Assembly (NCBI GenBank): GCA_037178975.1
Contig: JASJZH010000004.1
Location: 6,262,001 to 6,326,000 of the forward strand
Source: Oscheius tipulae
Taxonomy: Eukaryota > Nematoda > Chromadorea > Rhabditida > Rhabditidae
Length of the DNA stretch: 64,000 nt
Reading direction: 5' to 3'
Shown here: piece by piece, positions 24,134 through 35,205 of the stretch
Layout: every line of letters starts with the position of its first letter
Numbering within the stretch: the stretch's first letter is position 1
Made by a program: the position numbers and the translations under genes
The notes under the pieces: generated by a model
What the model was told of the DNA's origin: nothing
The model's database searches: none
The model's input: the letters and a program-made list of their open reading frames with translations, nothing else

Positions 24134-25251
24134 TAATAAACAGACTTCTTTGAACAAAAAGCCTGAAAAATTTCTATTAATTTGTTTTGAAGACAGTAGA
24201 CGATCATTCATCTCGCCTCTAACTGTCTCACCACTACGCCAGGTTATGATATCTCGCAACAGTGTTACCTCACTACATAGTTGCAGTTTCCGGCTTCCTT
24301 CTTTGTTTTCCTAGTCTCAAAGTTCTCCTTTCGGATCTGAAAAAATGTATAGGAATAGAAAGCAGGTCCGTTTTGGTTTCTTTCCATTGAGATTTTCCCT
24401 TTTCAAATTGGCGCGCAGAAAGCTCGAGTCTGAACTTTTTGTTCTACGAAAGTGAAAAATTGCACGCTTCGTGGTTCTTATATTCCCTCATTTTTGTAAA
24501 ACGGCTCTGAAAACTCACTAGCAAGCCACTCTCTACTGTTCCTTACATTCCCTCATGTACAGTCGCACACGAAATAAATTTTCTATATTCCGTCTCTTCT
24601 TGTATAGTCTGTTCACAAAAAACAACCAAACGACCAGGCATCGCGGGCTTTTTTTGGCGCGGATTCAAACAGCTCAAAATTGGTTAGAATTTCAATAAGT
24701 TCATCTTTTCAATCATTTTTCTTCGTCTTTTACATCGTTTTTCTCCATTTCCGCTTGTTTTAACCGGAATATTCTGTTTTAACGAAAAACAAAACGGAAA
24801 AATAGCTAGAAATACGGGAAAAGATGAAATTGTTTGATGAACGAAATACTTGAAGCTAATTTTTAGCCCTTTGAATCCGCGCCAAAAAAAAGCCCGTGAT
24901 GCCTGGTCGTTTGGTTGTTTTTTGTGAACAGACTATATCTTAATGATAATAAAGGAACTTGGAGACGCGCTAGCTAATGTGAGTGTTATTTTCATCGAGT
25001 TTGTAGTTTCTTCGAGCTTTGTAGAAGATGGTGTTGAGCCCTTCTAAGTGAGTCTGCCTGAAATAGGACCAAAGATGGCAGAACGACAATGCTGCTGTCG
25101 AATCTGAGGCATCTTCAGGCGGAAAAATTTGCTGGATCTCGGGAAACGGCCTGTTACCTTACCTGAATTTTCATCACAATTTCCGTTTTGACCTAATTTT
25201 TGGGATCTAAATGATGCCGACTTCCATTCTTTCTCACATTCCAACTTCCAG
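24134..25251. other. Intergenic stretch containing a MITE
   Basis: About 1.1 kb without genes; the central 331 bp is a fold-back MITE (separate entry). The sequence just before the EFL1-like relic shows only a possible splice acceptor (caacttccag). Confidence 0.45.
24605..24935. mobile_element. Fold-back MITE with ~65-bp terminal inverted repeats and TA duplication
   Basis: The left end TAGTCTGTTCACAAAAAACA at 24605 is matched in inverted orientation by the right end at 24935. Near-perfect arms extend through the GGCGCGGATTCAAA block to about 24669 and from about 24870, and weaker pairing continues inward, so the whole unit can fold back. TA dinucleotides flank both ends (24603-24604 and 24936-24937), pointing to a Tc1/mariner-type mobiliser. 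No coding capacity. Confidence 0.8.
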
Positions 25252-26090
25252 AAACGACCAGAAGAAATCCGTAACATCTGTCTCATAGCCCATGTGGATC
25301 ATGGAAAGACCAGTCTAGCCGACTCGCTCGTCTCCGTCAATGCTGTCATCTAAAGTAACCTTTCCTTTTTTTTCTACCAAACATTGAAAAATGTCTAGAT
25401 GGAATGGGCGGTCGCCTCCGGTTCATGGACGAGCAGACGCGCAGAATCACAATGAAATCGAGTGCAATTTCGCTGCTCTGCGGCCCGCTCCTCGTCAATT
25501 TTATGGACAGTCCGGGACATGTTGACTTTTCGTCGGAAGTCACTTCGGCTCTTCTCGTCTCCAATATAGCCTTTTTGCTCATGGACGCGGTTGAGGGAGT
25601 CTGCTCATAGACTCAGGCACTGCTCAGACAGGCTATTGCCAATGGACTGTCACTCATCTTGTAGTCAACAAGCTGTACAGGTATGTGTATTTTAATCCTT
25701 TTCCTGAGTTCTGACCTGCTGTATCTTGTTCAAAAACATTGGCATAGGTTAATTCCAGTCGTGAAAATAAAGTTATCCTCATAAACAGTTGACTTATCGG
25801 TTCTCCCAAAATTTGACTACAGATTATGCGTCGAGCTGAAGATGTCTCCCTCGGAGGCCTACCAGCATCTGGTCCGTATTTTGCCGAAGTGTACGCTGAA
25901 AAGTTGAAGCCGAAGAAGAAGACGCTCCAGCAGAGTCTTTTCGGCGATTTTTACATCCAGGGGGACAGCAAGAAGGTCTGTTTTTTGTTTCTCTACAAAA
26001 ACAAGCGTACTTTTCCAGGAAGGAGCTGCAATCAAGGGCAAACGCGTCCGTCTGCGACACAAGTCAGCTCTAATCTGGGATAACACTTGA
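25252..26090 (+). pseudogene. Truncated EFL1-like ribosome-assembly GTPase pseudogene
   Basis: Remnant of elongation-factor-like 1, the EF-2-related GTPase that releases eIF6 from 60S subunits. Recognisable pieces are [20 protein letters not shown] (G1), [20 protein letters not shown] (switch I region), [16 protein letters not shown] (G3) and TLQQSLFGDFYIQGDSKK. Lesions: TAA right after VNAVI (25353), TAG in VCS*TQALLRQA (25609) where glutamine is expected, and a one-base loss in the LILVVNK segment near 25660 that shifts frame. The conserved Gly of RGITM is Arg. Everything beyond the first third of the protein is missing. A still-expressed fragment is unlikely. Confidence 0.8.
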
Positions 26091-27168
26091 CAATGTTTGA
26101 TTTTTTCTACCGAGACAAGTCAAGCTAATGCAAGAAGAAACTTTTTTGAGTTAGCAAGCTGTTTTGATTGCTTTAACTGTAAAAATTTGCTCCTTGGAGT
26201 TTCTTGGTTATGGACGACTCGGAGCTCAATAAAACCGCCGACCAGGCGGCATAGCTGACTGGTGCTTTGTCAAGTGACAACTATCTTTTCAATAAAAGAA
26301 CTGTAACGATATTGTAGAAGCGATACGGTAATCGAGTTATTCTGAGTATCCCTGATAAGACTAAAGAAATAGTCAAATTCTTCACGTGTGGAGACATGGT
26401 TTCAGCTCGAACACGCTACAAGGGTGTTTGATTGCAGCCCTGCAAATGTGCTACTGTGTTTGAATACCGCAGTGAATACTCTGTGATCAGCTGATTTCAA
26501 AGAAAGGAATCTTCTCATACGCCCCTGCTCAATCCGTTCCAAAACTGGCTTCGTGATAAGACCCGGTGTTCTCAACCGCTGCGTGGTTTTTTGACACTAC
26601 ACTGGTCAGTTTTCCTCGTTCAACTGTTGTTCTTTCCAACATTTTGCAATATTTCCACTTTGGAATGTGTGGTCGTTTGAAGAACGTCGAAAGATCCGCG
26701 AGAATCATACAAATTCGGCAAAGTTTTTTATTTTTTTAAATTCCCGCCAAAGTAGATCCATATATTTTGCGGGAAAATTCTGTTAGTACAAAGTTCTGGC
26801 CATTTTCACTCCACCAACATTGGCCTTTTCACGTTTCCTATTCAGTGGCATTTTCTAAAGGAAATCTTTTGTGAAATATGTAGATCGTCAAAAACTTCCA
26901 CGTGAAAAGTATCTTAGCCATTTCTCCCCTTGTTATATTTTGCGGGAAGCTACTTTGACTTTTGCCTTTTGACTTTGAGAGTTGTGATCATCTGTACCTG
27001 ATTCATTCCATCTCTAAACTCTTGTCTGGCCCAGAATGATCTCCAACCATTCTGTAATCCGATCCTTCTGTTTATTGCATTGATATGATCATGATCGCTC
27101 GTTCTGTCTGCTTTCCTCTCCACAATTCTCAATTTTTCTGTCGCATCCATCACAAGTGCGTATTGCAG
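26091..27168. other. Intergenic, repeat copy and E2F-like sites upstream of snx-1
   Basis: Holds the uninterrupted repeat copy 26301-26400 and three E2F-like sequences: TTCCCGCCAAA (26741), TTTTGCGGGAAAA (26764) and ATTTTGCGGGAAG (26937). No gene accepted. Confidence 0.4.
26301..26398 (-). repeat. Dispersed repeat, uninterrupted copy
   Basis: In reverse complement it matches the two halves of the 18445-18700 repeat, including gtctccaca, aatttgactatttct, atcaggga and aactcgattaccgtat. It shows the empty insertion site. Confidence 0.6.
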
Positions 27169-28943
27169 ATGCTGTCAGAAGATAATTCGGTCACCGTGTC
27201 CCTGTCCGACGACGAGAAGAAGCCCGAGCCGGTTATTTCGCCTTTTGCATCTCCCGCAGAGACGGTATTTCGATTTCAACTTCTTTTTTTCTTACTTTGA
27301 CATTCTTGGGATCTTCAGTTCTTTTTAAACTCCGTTCCGCGTATAAAGCTATCATATTCCTTAGTTTCTGCATGAATCCAATACATCTGACATTTATAGA
27401 GTCCATCCCTTCTTCACGATGATTCGGATGAGCCAGAGGAGACTACCCCGTCCCGACTGATGCTATCCGAACCCGTTCCGGCTCCATCATCATCATCGTC
27501 GAGCTCCGTTCCGACGCCCAGCAGCACTGCCAGTCCTCCGGTACAGGTATGGACTCAATTTTTTGTGTGGATCAAGCAATTCAGGATCCTAATCACGTGC
27601 TCAACATCACCATCAAGGTGTTCGAGAAACGAGGAGACGGGATGAACGCCTTTATCGTATACAAGGTCTGCTGTACCTCGGAGAATGTTCCCGGCTATTC
27701 GGATCGTACGACTGAGGTCTGGCGCCGTTTCTCAGATTTCCTTGGACTGAGAGACAAGCTTGTGGAGAAGCACCAAGCCCGAGGAATTGTCATTCCGCCA
27801 GCCCCGGAGAAGAGCATCGCCGTCATGACCAAGGCTAAAGTAAGTCCTGTTTTCTACATCGCAATCTTTGTTGATTCACTCTGCTGTAGAATCCATTGTA
27901 AAAACTTTTTCTTACAGACCGCTGCCGACGTTCACCAGGCCAGCGACCTCGCCGTCAAGCGTGCTCGTCAGCTGGAACGTTTTCTGTGCCGCGTTGTTCA
28001 GCACCCCAAGTTGAGATGTGACTGCGACGTGAGAGACTTCCTCACCTTCCCGGTATATATTTCATTTCTCGTTGACACGTTCTCCTTCTTTTAGGGCGAC
28101 CTTCCACACTCTAGTCAGACTGTAGCCCTCTCCGGAGCAGGTGTCAAGCGAATGTTCAACAAGTTCACTGACGTCTTCAACAAAATGGCCTTCCACATGG
28201 AGGAAGGAGACCGCTGGTTCGAACAAGCTCTCAGTCAGGTTGAGGAGCTCGACGACTCGCTGAAAAAGGTTCTCCACTTGGCCGAACAGCTTGCTGGAAC
28301 GAGGAAAGAGCTGTCTTCTGCTCAGGAAAGCATGAGTCGCGCTCTCTCAATGCTGGCATCTTGTGAAGAATCCACTTCACTTGCTCGTGCCCTTTCTCAT
28401 CTTACCGAAACTGAAGAAGGTGTCGCGATTCTCTGGGCTAAACAGGCCGACCAGGATTCTATTAAGTGGGTTCTTTTACACTTTGCTTTCTAATTACTAC
28501 AGGTTTACGGAGGCCATACAAGAATACGTCGGTTTGCTGGCCTCCCTAAAAGAGGTCTTCCACGAACGTGTTCGACTGTGGCAGAAGTGGCAGGACTCTC
28601 AGTCGGTTTTGCACAAGAAACGCGAGAGCAAGTCTCGGATGGAGCTATCGGGCAAGCTGGATCGTGCCAACCAGTTGAAAAACGAGATCGAGGAGACTTC
28701 AAAGAAGATGGATCAGCAGGAACAGGAATTCATGGAACTGAGTAAGGTGATTCGCGACGAGGTTGGTCATTATCAAGTCCCCATTTCATCAACTGCCTTC
28801 AGATCACCCGTTTCGAGGGCCAGCGCCGTGTGGACATGCGGAAAATCTTCATCGAATACCTGGAATCCCTCGTCCAGACCCATTCGGAAATGCTGAAATT
28901 GTGGGAGAAGTTTGCTCCGGAAAGCGCCGCCATCATCGTCTAA
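27169..28943 (+). CDS. snx-1: Sorting nexin SNX1/SNX2 (retromer SNX-BAR)
   Basis: A PX-BAR sorting nexin that binds endosomal PI3P and drives retromer-dependent recycling tubules. The N-terminal 80 or so residues are acidic and Ser/Pro-rich (a run of serines in PVPAPSSSSSSS). The PX domain follows: FIVYKVCC, then VWRRFSDFLGLRDKL, the phosphoinositide-binding RRFSDF motif, and GIVIPPAPEKS. The BAR region begins about KRMFNKFTDVFNKMAFHMEE and continues as long amphipathic helices to YLESLVQTHSEMLKLWEKF. It ends ESAAIIV. The ATG directly follows tattgcag, a likely trans-splice acceptor, which fixes the start. Seven or so introns, no lesion. Assigned as SNX1/2 rather than SNX5/6 by the PX motif. 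Confidence 0.9.
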
Positions 28944-29913
28944 GTTCATAATTTTATTTCCTAAACTTGTCAACCTGTGAATACTGTGATTTTCTCCATT
29001 TTAAAAGTCCGTTTTTTCCACTTTTTACGACACTTTGTACATTTTATACCGAACTATTGAATTATTACCAGAGCTCTTTTGTGATCGTTAGCCGAGAATG
29101 CACAGGGTTGTCGTATCTTGCATGCATATAACTCTTAACTTGTTTCCTTCTTCTGGTGGCTATTTTGTTGGTGCGAAGAGTATCAGTAATTGTTTTTCAA
29201 GAACGGTGGTATTCTGTCAAAAAAATATTCTGCGTCACTTCCACAGATTAGGAAGTGGATTTCCCGTGACTCTCGGTGACAGCTTCGCTGTTTATCCTCT
29301 TACCTACGAGAAATGCTGACTACGCTCTAAACAACCTTTCTGATTCTCGGAACCTTCTCGAACTTCTTTGCCGGAAGAGATAACAAGTTGATCATTGAAA
29401 GTCCTCCTTTCCAAAAACGCGAAGAACGATATTTTTGCCGGGGTGAGCAATGTTGAAAGAAGTATGCTTTATTGAAGTTCTCGAAGAACTACCACTTCTT
29501 TTGAATTGAGATCAAAGAAGAACGAATGATTGGACGATGGTCTGTGGGAGGAGAGACTTGAACCGTCGTCAGTACTAACAGCATAACTTAAAGACACAAT
29601 AATTAGGTCGACCAGTTGCTGAAAGTACGGTACATCTCTTCAAGCAGGAAGTGCAACCTCATCTTCCCTTTCCATCTGCATTGGACTTCTTCCAAGTCTG
29701 ATCCTTTAGCCCCCATATTACGCAAAGTTTCTTCAAGGTGGTTCTTTTATCCATAAAACGAACATTCGCGTGTCACGTACGCATAGTTTAGTTCGTCACA
29801 AACGGCCGTCTCTTTTTCTTGCAGAAGCTTTTATCCGGACACGCCCTTCCAAACACTGACACCTCGGTGATCCGTATATAAGAAACTTGAAAGAGTAGCA
29901 TTAGCTCCTTGTT
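28944..29913. other. Intergenic, nothing recognised except a TATA element
   Basis: About 970 bp without accepted genes or repeats. A gtatataag TATA-like element at 29874-29882 lies about 35 bases before the Srx gene start and is its likely core promoter. Confidence 0.4.
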
Positions 29914-31305
29914 ATGTCAGTAGCGGAGGCCGACTATGCTCTTTTCACCGTATACGGTAAAGATGTTGCTGCTGTGGTCATCTTCACGGTAGGACTGTCT
30001 TTACTCTCGAGCATGGTTTCTTTAGATTGGGTTCATTGGTGTCTGTGGTAACATCACCATAGCCTGGTTCACGCGAAAACTGCCGACTATGAACAATCCT
30101 TTCGGAAGACTTTTGGCCAGTCAAGCCAGCGGCGAAGCAATTCTCTGTACCTGTTTCACGTTCTATGTAGCTCCAATGATGTTCTTCGACAGCGCCTTCA
30201 TGATCAAGTACTCTTACAATGCCGGATGGATCAACCTGATCTGTTATGATATCTGCACCTGGTCTCATCTTTTTATCTCTATCAATCGCTTCGTGGCCAT
30301 CTGTATGCCAATGCGGTACGATACCGTCTTCAGGTTAGCTCTGAAGAATACTTTCAGCAACTTTGAGATTCAGTAACAAGAATACTGGGATAATGATCGG
30401 TTTCATGTGGATAGCAGCAGTCGTTTGGGAGACCAACGTCCACTACATAGGTAAGTTTAGAGGATCAAGTGAAACTGTATTATTACAGCGGATTGTCTCT
30501 TCATCTTCGACGCGCCTCATTGGGCCTTCCTGTTCGAAACATTTAAACCGGTAAGCTGTTTGAACATGTCTCCTTTGACTCTGGAGAAGTACTAATCCAG
30601 TCAAAATGTGAATGCGACGAAGCTTAGCCTAAATAAAGAGCAGACTGCGTAATTGAATTGTATAGGTCTGTGCCCAAATCACCTGGTATAGTGACTTTAC
30701 TCGTGACATCAGCTTTGTCTTCCTTATCGGCATAATTGATGTCGTCACGATCTTTCAAGTACACCGTCTGAACAAATCTGTTAGTCCTCGATGAGTCAAC
30801 CATATAACAAACTTTAGTCTGTTGGCATCTCCCAAGCTCAGATAGCTCGACGAAAGAGAGAGGTCAACTTTTTGAAACAGGTAAGAGTCATTCCCTAACA
30901 ACTTACAAAGTTGTTTGACAGGCGATTCTCCAAATGTTGGTCTTTGTGGCCGAGCTGTGCACCTATTTCATCCTGTGCAAGAGCTTCATCGACCAACGTT
31001 GGATCTTCTGGCTGATGACTTCCGTCGCCTGGGTTTGTGTCCACACAACCGACAGGTGAGTCATTCTAAAGTTGGTCTAATCTAACTTGTCTAGTCTCAT
31101 TATCTTATCCTTCAATCGGGAATTCCGACGATTAGTCACCACTCCTCTTCGAAAACTTTGTAAGTCAATAGTACCGATTTCTTATTGAGAACTAGGCTCG
31201 GTCGTGGGCAAGGATTCGACCCTCATCTTCGCTAGTGGAACGAGTCCGGGACTCAACTCAGTTCCAGTTCACTCGCTACAGGAGAATAGCCAGACCAATT
31301 ATTAA
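29914..31305 (+). CDS. Srx-type chemoreceptor, copy 2
   Basis: Intact paralogue of the 16,984 gene. The start is MSVAEADYALFTVYGKD. TM1 is IGFIGVCGNITIAWF. The hallmark PTMNNPFGRLLASQASGE is nearly identical to copy 1. TM3 has DICTWSHLFISINRFVAIC. The last helix ends SLIILSFNREFRRLVTTPLR, and the tail ends QENSQTNY. Intron positions match copy 1; the intron before VCAQITWYSDF is expanded to about 115 nt. The third intracellular loop is RRKREVNFLKQ. Predicted sensory GPCR. Confidence 0.87.
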
Positions 31306-31678
31306 AGAAATGGCGACAACATTTCTTGGTTCGCACTTCTGTTCTTGTGGCAATAGCTTCCAAATTTGTGACCTATCCTGTAACATTCACACATTGTATT
31401 CATCTTGAGAAGATGGCTGGATTATTTGAACAGATTTCATGCACCTCTGTAAAATTTCATGTAATTAATACACTGCTCATTCTGTTCTGGAGGGAAGAGC
31501 CTCTTCGCGTAAACAAACTTAGTAATCTCCTTTGTGAAGAATGAGCTATTCGTTACTTTCTAAAGGAAACCTTCCAATTTCAAGGATCGTGGAAAGAAAA
31601 ATATGAGCAAGCATAAGACGCCACACGAGAAAAGATTTTATTCAGCTTCAACGATACGTATTTTAAAGACAATTCGAC

Positions 31679-32799
31679 CTAAAAGATCCGCATCTCTGCG
31701 TCAGTCTCTGTTACTTGTGATCGCGACTTCTGGAAGAGCCACAACCGAGATCTGATGGATTTGTTGGTTATGAGGAGTAGCCAGGCCGGTAGAAGACAGT
31801 TAATATCGTAGACGTAACCTCGAACGTAGAGAATAACAGTAGCGGCTTCCATGCTTCGCAAAATGTAGTAGCCAAAAAGCATCGTCATCTGCAATACAAG
31901 GTGTTACTTGGAAGCAAATAGAGCTACATAATAAAAGTTGAGGACGCTGGTGGTAAGAGAGAATCCCAAATTTGTCCGGAACAGATTCATTTCCACAGAG
32001 GCTGTCGAGTAGGTTGACTTGCTCAACTTCCACAGGCTAACCACAGTTGTTATAACGATCACGGTCAGGCAGAGAATTCCGAGGATGGAATTCATCAAGG
32101 CCACAGAAAACTGCAAACGATGTTAGTCTTAACAAAATTCAATATACTCACATGAGGCCATCCATCTATGAACTGAGTCAGCAGACGGTTGTTTCTGTCG
32201 AAGTTGAGAGCGACATCAAAGTCGAACAGATAGAACGAGTACAGGAGGGATAGGACCACGATCACTTCGAGAGTGTAGTCATTGAACCGAGCCCAAAGCT
32301 AAAACGTACAATAGGTTACTGGAAAGTACTGGATCTACTTTAGGAGTTGTGAGAGGTGAGAGAACAACTGTCATTCGACTGACTGAAATGGTGATGACGG
32401 TGAAAACTTGCAAAGGAACTGTCATAAAGTTGCCAAGGAAGACAAGCTTCATGAAGATGGAAGGAACTTCGTATCTTGGCCAGAACAATGGACAGAGAAG
32501 CTGAAATAACTGAATTTTGAATGGCACAAGGACCGCTTACCGGATGGGTCAAGAGTCTATCGAACACAAAGTTACAGAGTCACATCACTGTTCTGAAATT
32601 CAGAAAATTTGAGATGAGTCTTGGGACCCACTGCAAAAGAGAGCAATATAAACTGCATGTAGAACGGATGTTGGTACTTAGCATTCTTGAGAATTGCTCG
32701 AATTAGATACCCGTAGAGAGCAATGCTAGCAGTTCCATAGCACAAACTTGTCAAGGTTTCAACATTTTCAGCGAAGGTGCTATCGGCTGAACAGTTCAT
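31679..32799 (-). CDS. Srg/Srv-like chemoreceptor, possible pseudogene
   Basis: Seven-transmembrane receptor in the Srg/Srv superfamily style. It starts MNCSADSTFAENVETLTSL. TM1 is ASIALYGYLIRAIL. The pattern KYQHPFYMQFILLSFA resembles the Srg/Srv HPFY loop. Later pieces are VPLQVFTVITISVSRMTVVL (TM3 end), NDYTLEVIVVLSLLYSFYLF, LMNSILGILCLTVIVITT and NLGFSLTTSVLNFYYVALF. The ending is CLLPAWLLLITNKSIRSRL, typical of the family. The first junction (about 32577-32632) is troublesome: the second exon (LCNFVFDRLLTHP) is preceded by an in-frame TGA and no GT-AG pair keeps frame. The gene may therefore be broken, or use an unusual splice. Confidence 0.65.
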
Positions 32800-33357
32800 A
32801 ACTGACTGAGCTTTGGACGGGAAATAGAAGTGCGTATTCAGTTTTTGGCAGCTGTTAAATGAAGTGTGAAAAGTTGAGTAAAAACACGAGTCCTTGAATA
32901 GCATTACTCATTCCGATCTCGATGTTTGAGACAATTCGCCTACTGACTAAATGCCCATTCCAGTCAGCGAACTACTGAAATTGGAGCTTTTCGTAGGCTA
33001 GTCACTCATTTTAGCAGATACGTAACGTTTTGACTGACAAAACACGATGAAATTGGTTTAGGAGTCAACTCTAGAAGTCTGAAAATGAACATGTGAACAG
33101 ACTGACAAGGGTCAGGAATAGGTGAAAGGACCAGAAGCGCCTGATAAAAACTACAAGTTCAACATCGAAGGGGCAATAAAAGTTAGTTCCGAAACTATTT
33201 TGAAACTTGTTGTTTTGCAAATTTATTTAGCAAAATAAAAAAAAGAATGCTAAGTACCAACAGCAAGTTATAAAACAAGAAATAAAACAAGTTATAAAAC
33301 AAGAAATCGAGAGGCAATCAATAATCTCAGGGCTTCTGAAGTGAGAAGCTACTCGCC
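32800..33357. repeat. Intergenic with a 24-nt tandem duplication
   Basis: No gene. At about 33262-33309 the unit caagttataaaacaagaaat occurs twice in tandem with period 24. It lies about 50 bp before the ATG of the next gene. Confidence 0.45.
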
Positions 33358-33695
33358 ATGCTCTTCTCTCTGGAACAGTAAGATCCATCTTTCCTTTGGT
33401 AACGATTCGGTTCAGTGTCCTACTAGCCTCAGTCATCGTCTTCATCTGCTACGTTTTGTGGCTGGGGGACAGGGAGAAGGCAGAGGACGAGAAGGAGCTG
33501 ACCAAGATCTTCAGCGACCAGGACGAGCACGCGACGAGGAGCCCATCGCAAGCTGGCAAAAGAGAGAGCTTCGACGAGCTGATGAGGGAGGCCGAAGAAG
33601 AAGCAGCAGAAGAGATGTTGAGAGCGGTCCAAAAGGACTCGGCCACGATAAGCCTCAGCCCTCCTTCGGATAGCGAGGGGGTTACCTTCCAATGA
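33358..33695 (+). CDS. Small single-pass membrane protein with acidic tail
   Basis: Two exons (33358-33377 and 33416-33695) joined over a 38-nt intron give 99 residues. After MLFSLEH comes one hydrophobic helix, VLLASVIVFICYVLWL. A charged cytosolic or lumenal part follows, with GDREKAEDEKELTKIFSD and ESFDELMREAEEEAAEEML, probably helical or coiled coil. It ends SDSEGVTFQ. No family recognised. A single N-terminal helix with an acidic helical tail fits a small signal-anchored organelle protein. An alternative non-ATG start in the intron is less likely because the ATG-led join is clean. Confidence 0.6.
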
Positions 33696-35205
33696 AACAA
33701 GTGTTACTAACAATTCAACCGGGAAAGACAGTTTTACTGTTTGCGTAACCTGAAGCGCATAAGTTTGAACAAAAAAGCTTTTTAGGATCTGTAATCTTGA
33801 TGGATGCCTTTCTTCTGAAGGCACTCCTTTTGCGAATTCCAGTTTTTTTTTAGGACAGACGATTTCTTGAACTCGGCAGCTTGCCGCCAGACTGTTTGTT
33901 GTTCGAATTACATTATCGAGGAACTCTTTCAAACTGTTTTGTCGCGCGAGCAAAAAGAAATGCTTTGCATGTCAGCAAACATCATGTTTGCTCGATCGAC
34001 CTAGTGTGTTTGAAAGAAAAACATGCTAGAGTAGCAACAAGTCATATTCAAACTGTTAGCAGACTTAGAGATCATGCTATTACCAGGCATCTACAGTATT
34101 TTGTACTACATAAGAGAAAGAAATATGGGGCTCTGTTAAAGCAGGCTCCAGCAACTTACTTTTGGAGAGAATACCACCGCTTCACGCTAACAGACAGTTC
34201 ACTTTAAGATGTTCCCTGCTCCTCTGCTCAGAGAGTTCCCTTTTCGTTTGTTGACACCGTCTAGTCCGCTGGTCCTTATCTGATCTCGGCTGTTTTCGGA
34301 TCTCAGATTGCAGTGAGTCATTGGCAGATGGTCAGTGAAGTTAAACAGATTTGCAACTTACCTAAAACACTCATCCTCCGTAAGAAAAGGAGAGCTGTTT
34401 GGAACAGCATCAGGAAACGGAATCAAACCTGTGACGTCTAGGTGCTACCACGCCCGACCCAAACTTTATGGGGCTGACTAACGTTTTATCAAAGAATGTA
34501 TTGGATCATTGCAGTGGGGAGACGATTCGAAGACGTAAAATAATGTTTTCGTGGGTGCATGACAATAAGGCAGTGACATGGACGAAGATCATTTCCACTG
34601 TGTGGTCTGAGCTCTCAACCACATGCCCTATTTCCCCTTGAAAACATGTTCCAGTTTCTTCGAAAATCGTTTGCTTGCAGGTTTCCAATCGTTTAAACTT
34701 TTACACAAGACGGAAGTAAAAGTTAAGGTATTACGGAGCTACTGTTTGAACAAGCCAAACACGCCTAACACTCATAAATGTGCCCTGTGGTGTTGACTCG
34801 TTGAGAAAGTGACCACAACTGACTAGTCGGTAAGTCACCATGTTCTAACTTTTCATTTCAACAGTCTGTTGATACTTGATTCAGTCCACCCTCGCTTATT
34901 TTCAATCCCCGACTGGTCGCAAAATTAGCATAAGCCTCCTGTTTATTTTTGTACAAATGTCGATAAAGATCAGCATCAAGTTGTCATTTACTCGCGTGTA
35001 ATCATCATCCACAACTGCTTGAGCATCTTAAAACGATACTTTATTCGTGGGCCTATTTGCTCTTGGACCGAATCTTAGTGGGCGATCCCGAACAGCAGCC
35101 ACAGTACCTCGTCATTCCCCGACCCGTGTGATCTCGTGGTAATCCTTGCCGCCGAGGTGTTTAAGCATCATTCGGGCTACTCGGCGGTGTCGAGGTCGGT
35201 CGCAC
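33696..35205. other. Intergenic 1.5 kb, nothing recognised
   Basis: No coding region, RNA gene or clear repeat seen between the small membrane protein and the exchanger. Short open frames here lack family features and splice support. Confidence 0.4.

Noticed and set aside
33396-33415. Non-ATG start (TTG) for the small membrane protein
   Set aside because: An ATG exon at 33358 joins cleanly over a 38-nt intron.
33429-33953. 174-codon minus-strand open frame
   Set aside because: Antisense to the acidic tail of the small membrane protein; low-complexity shadow of its Glu/Arg codons.
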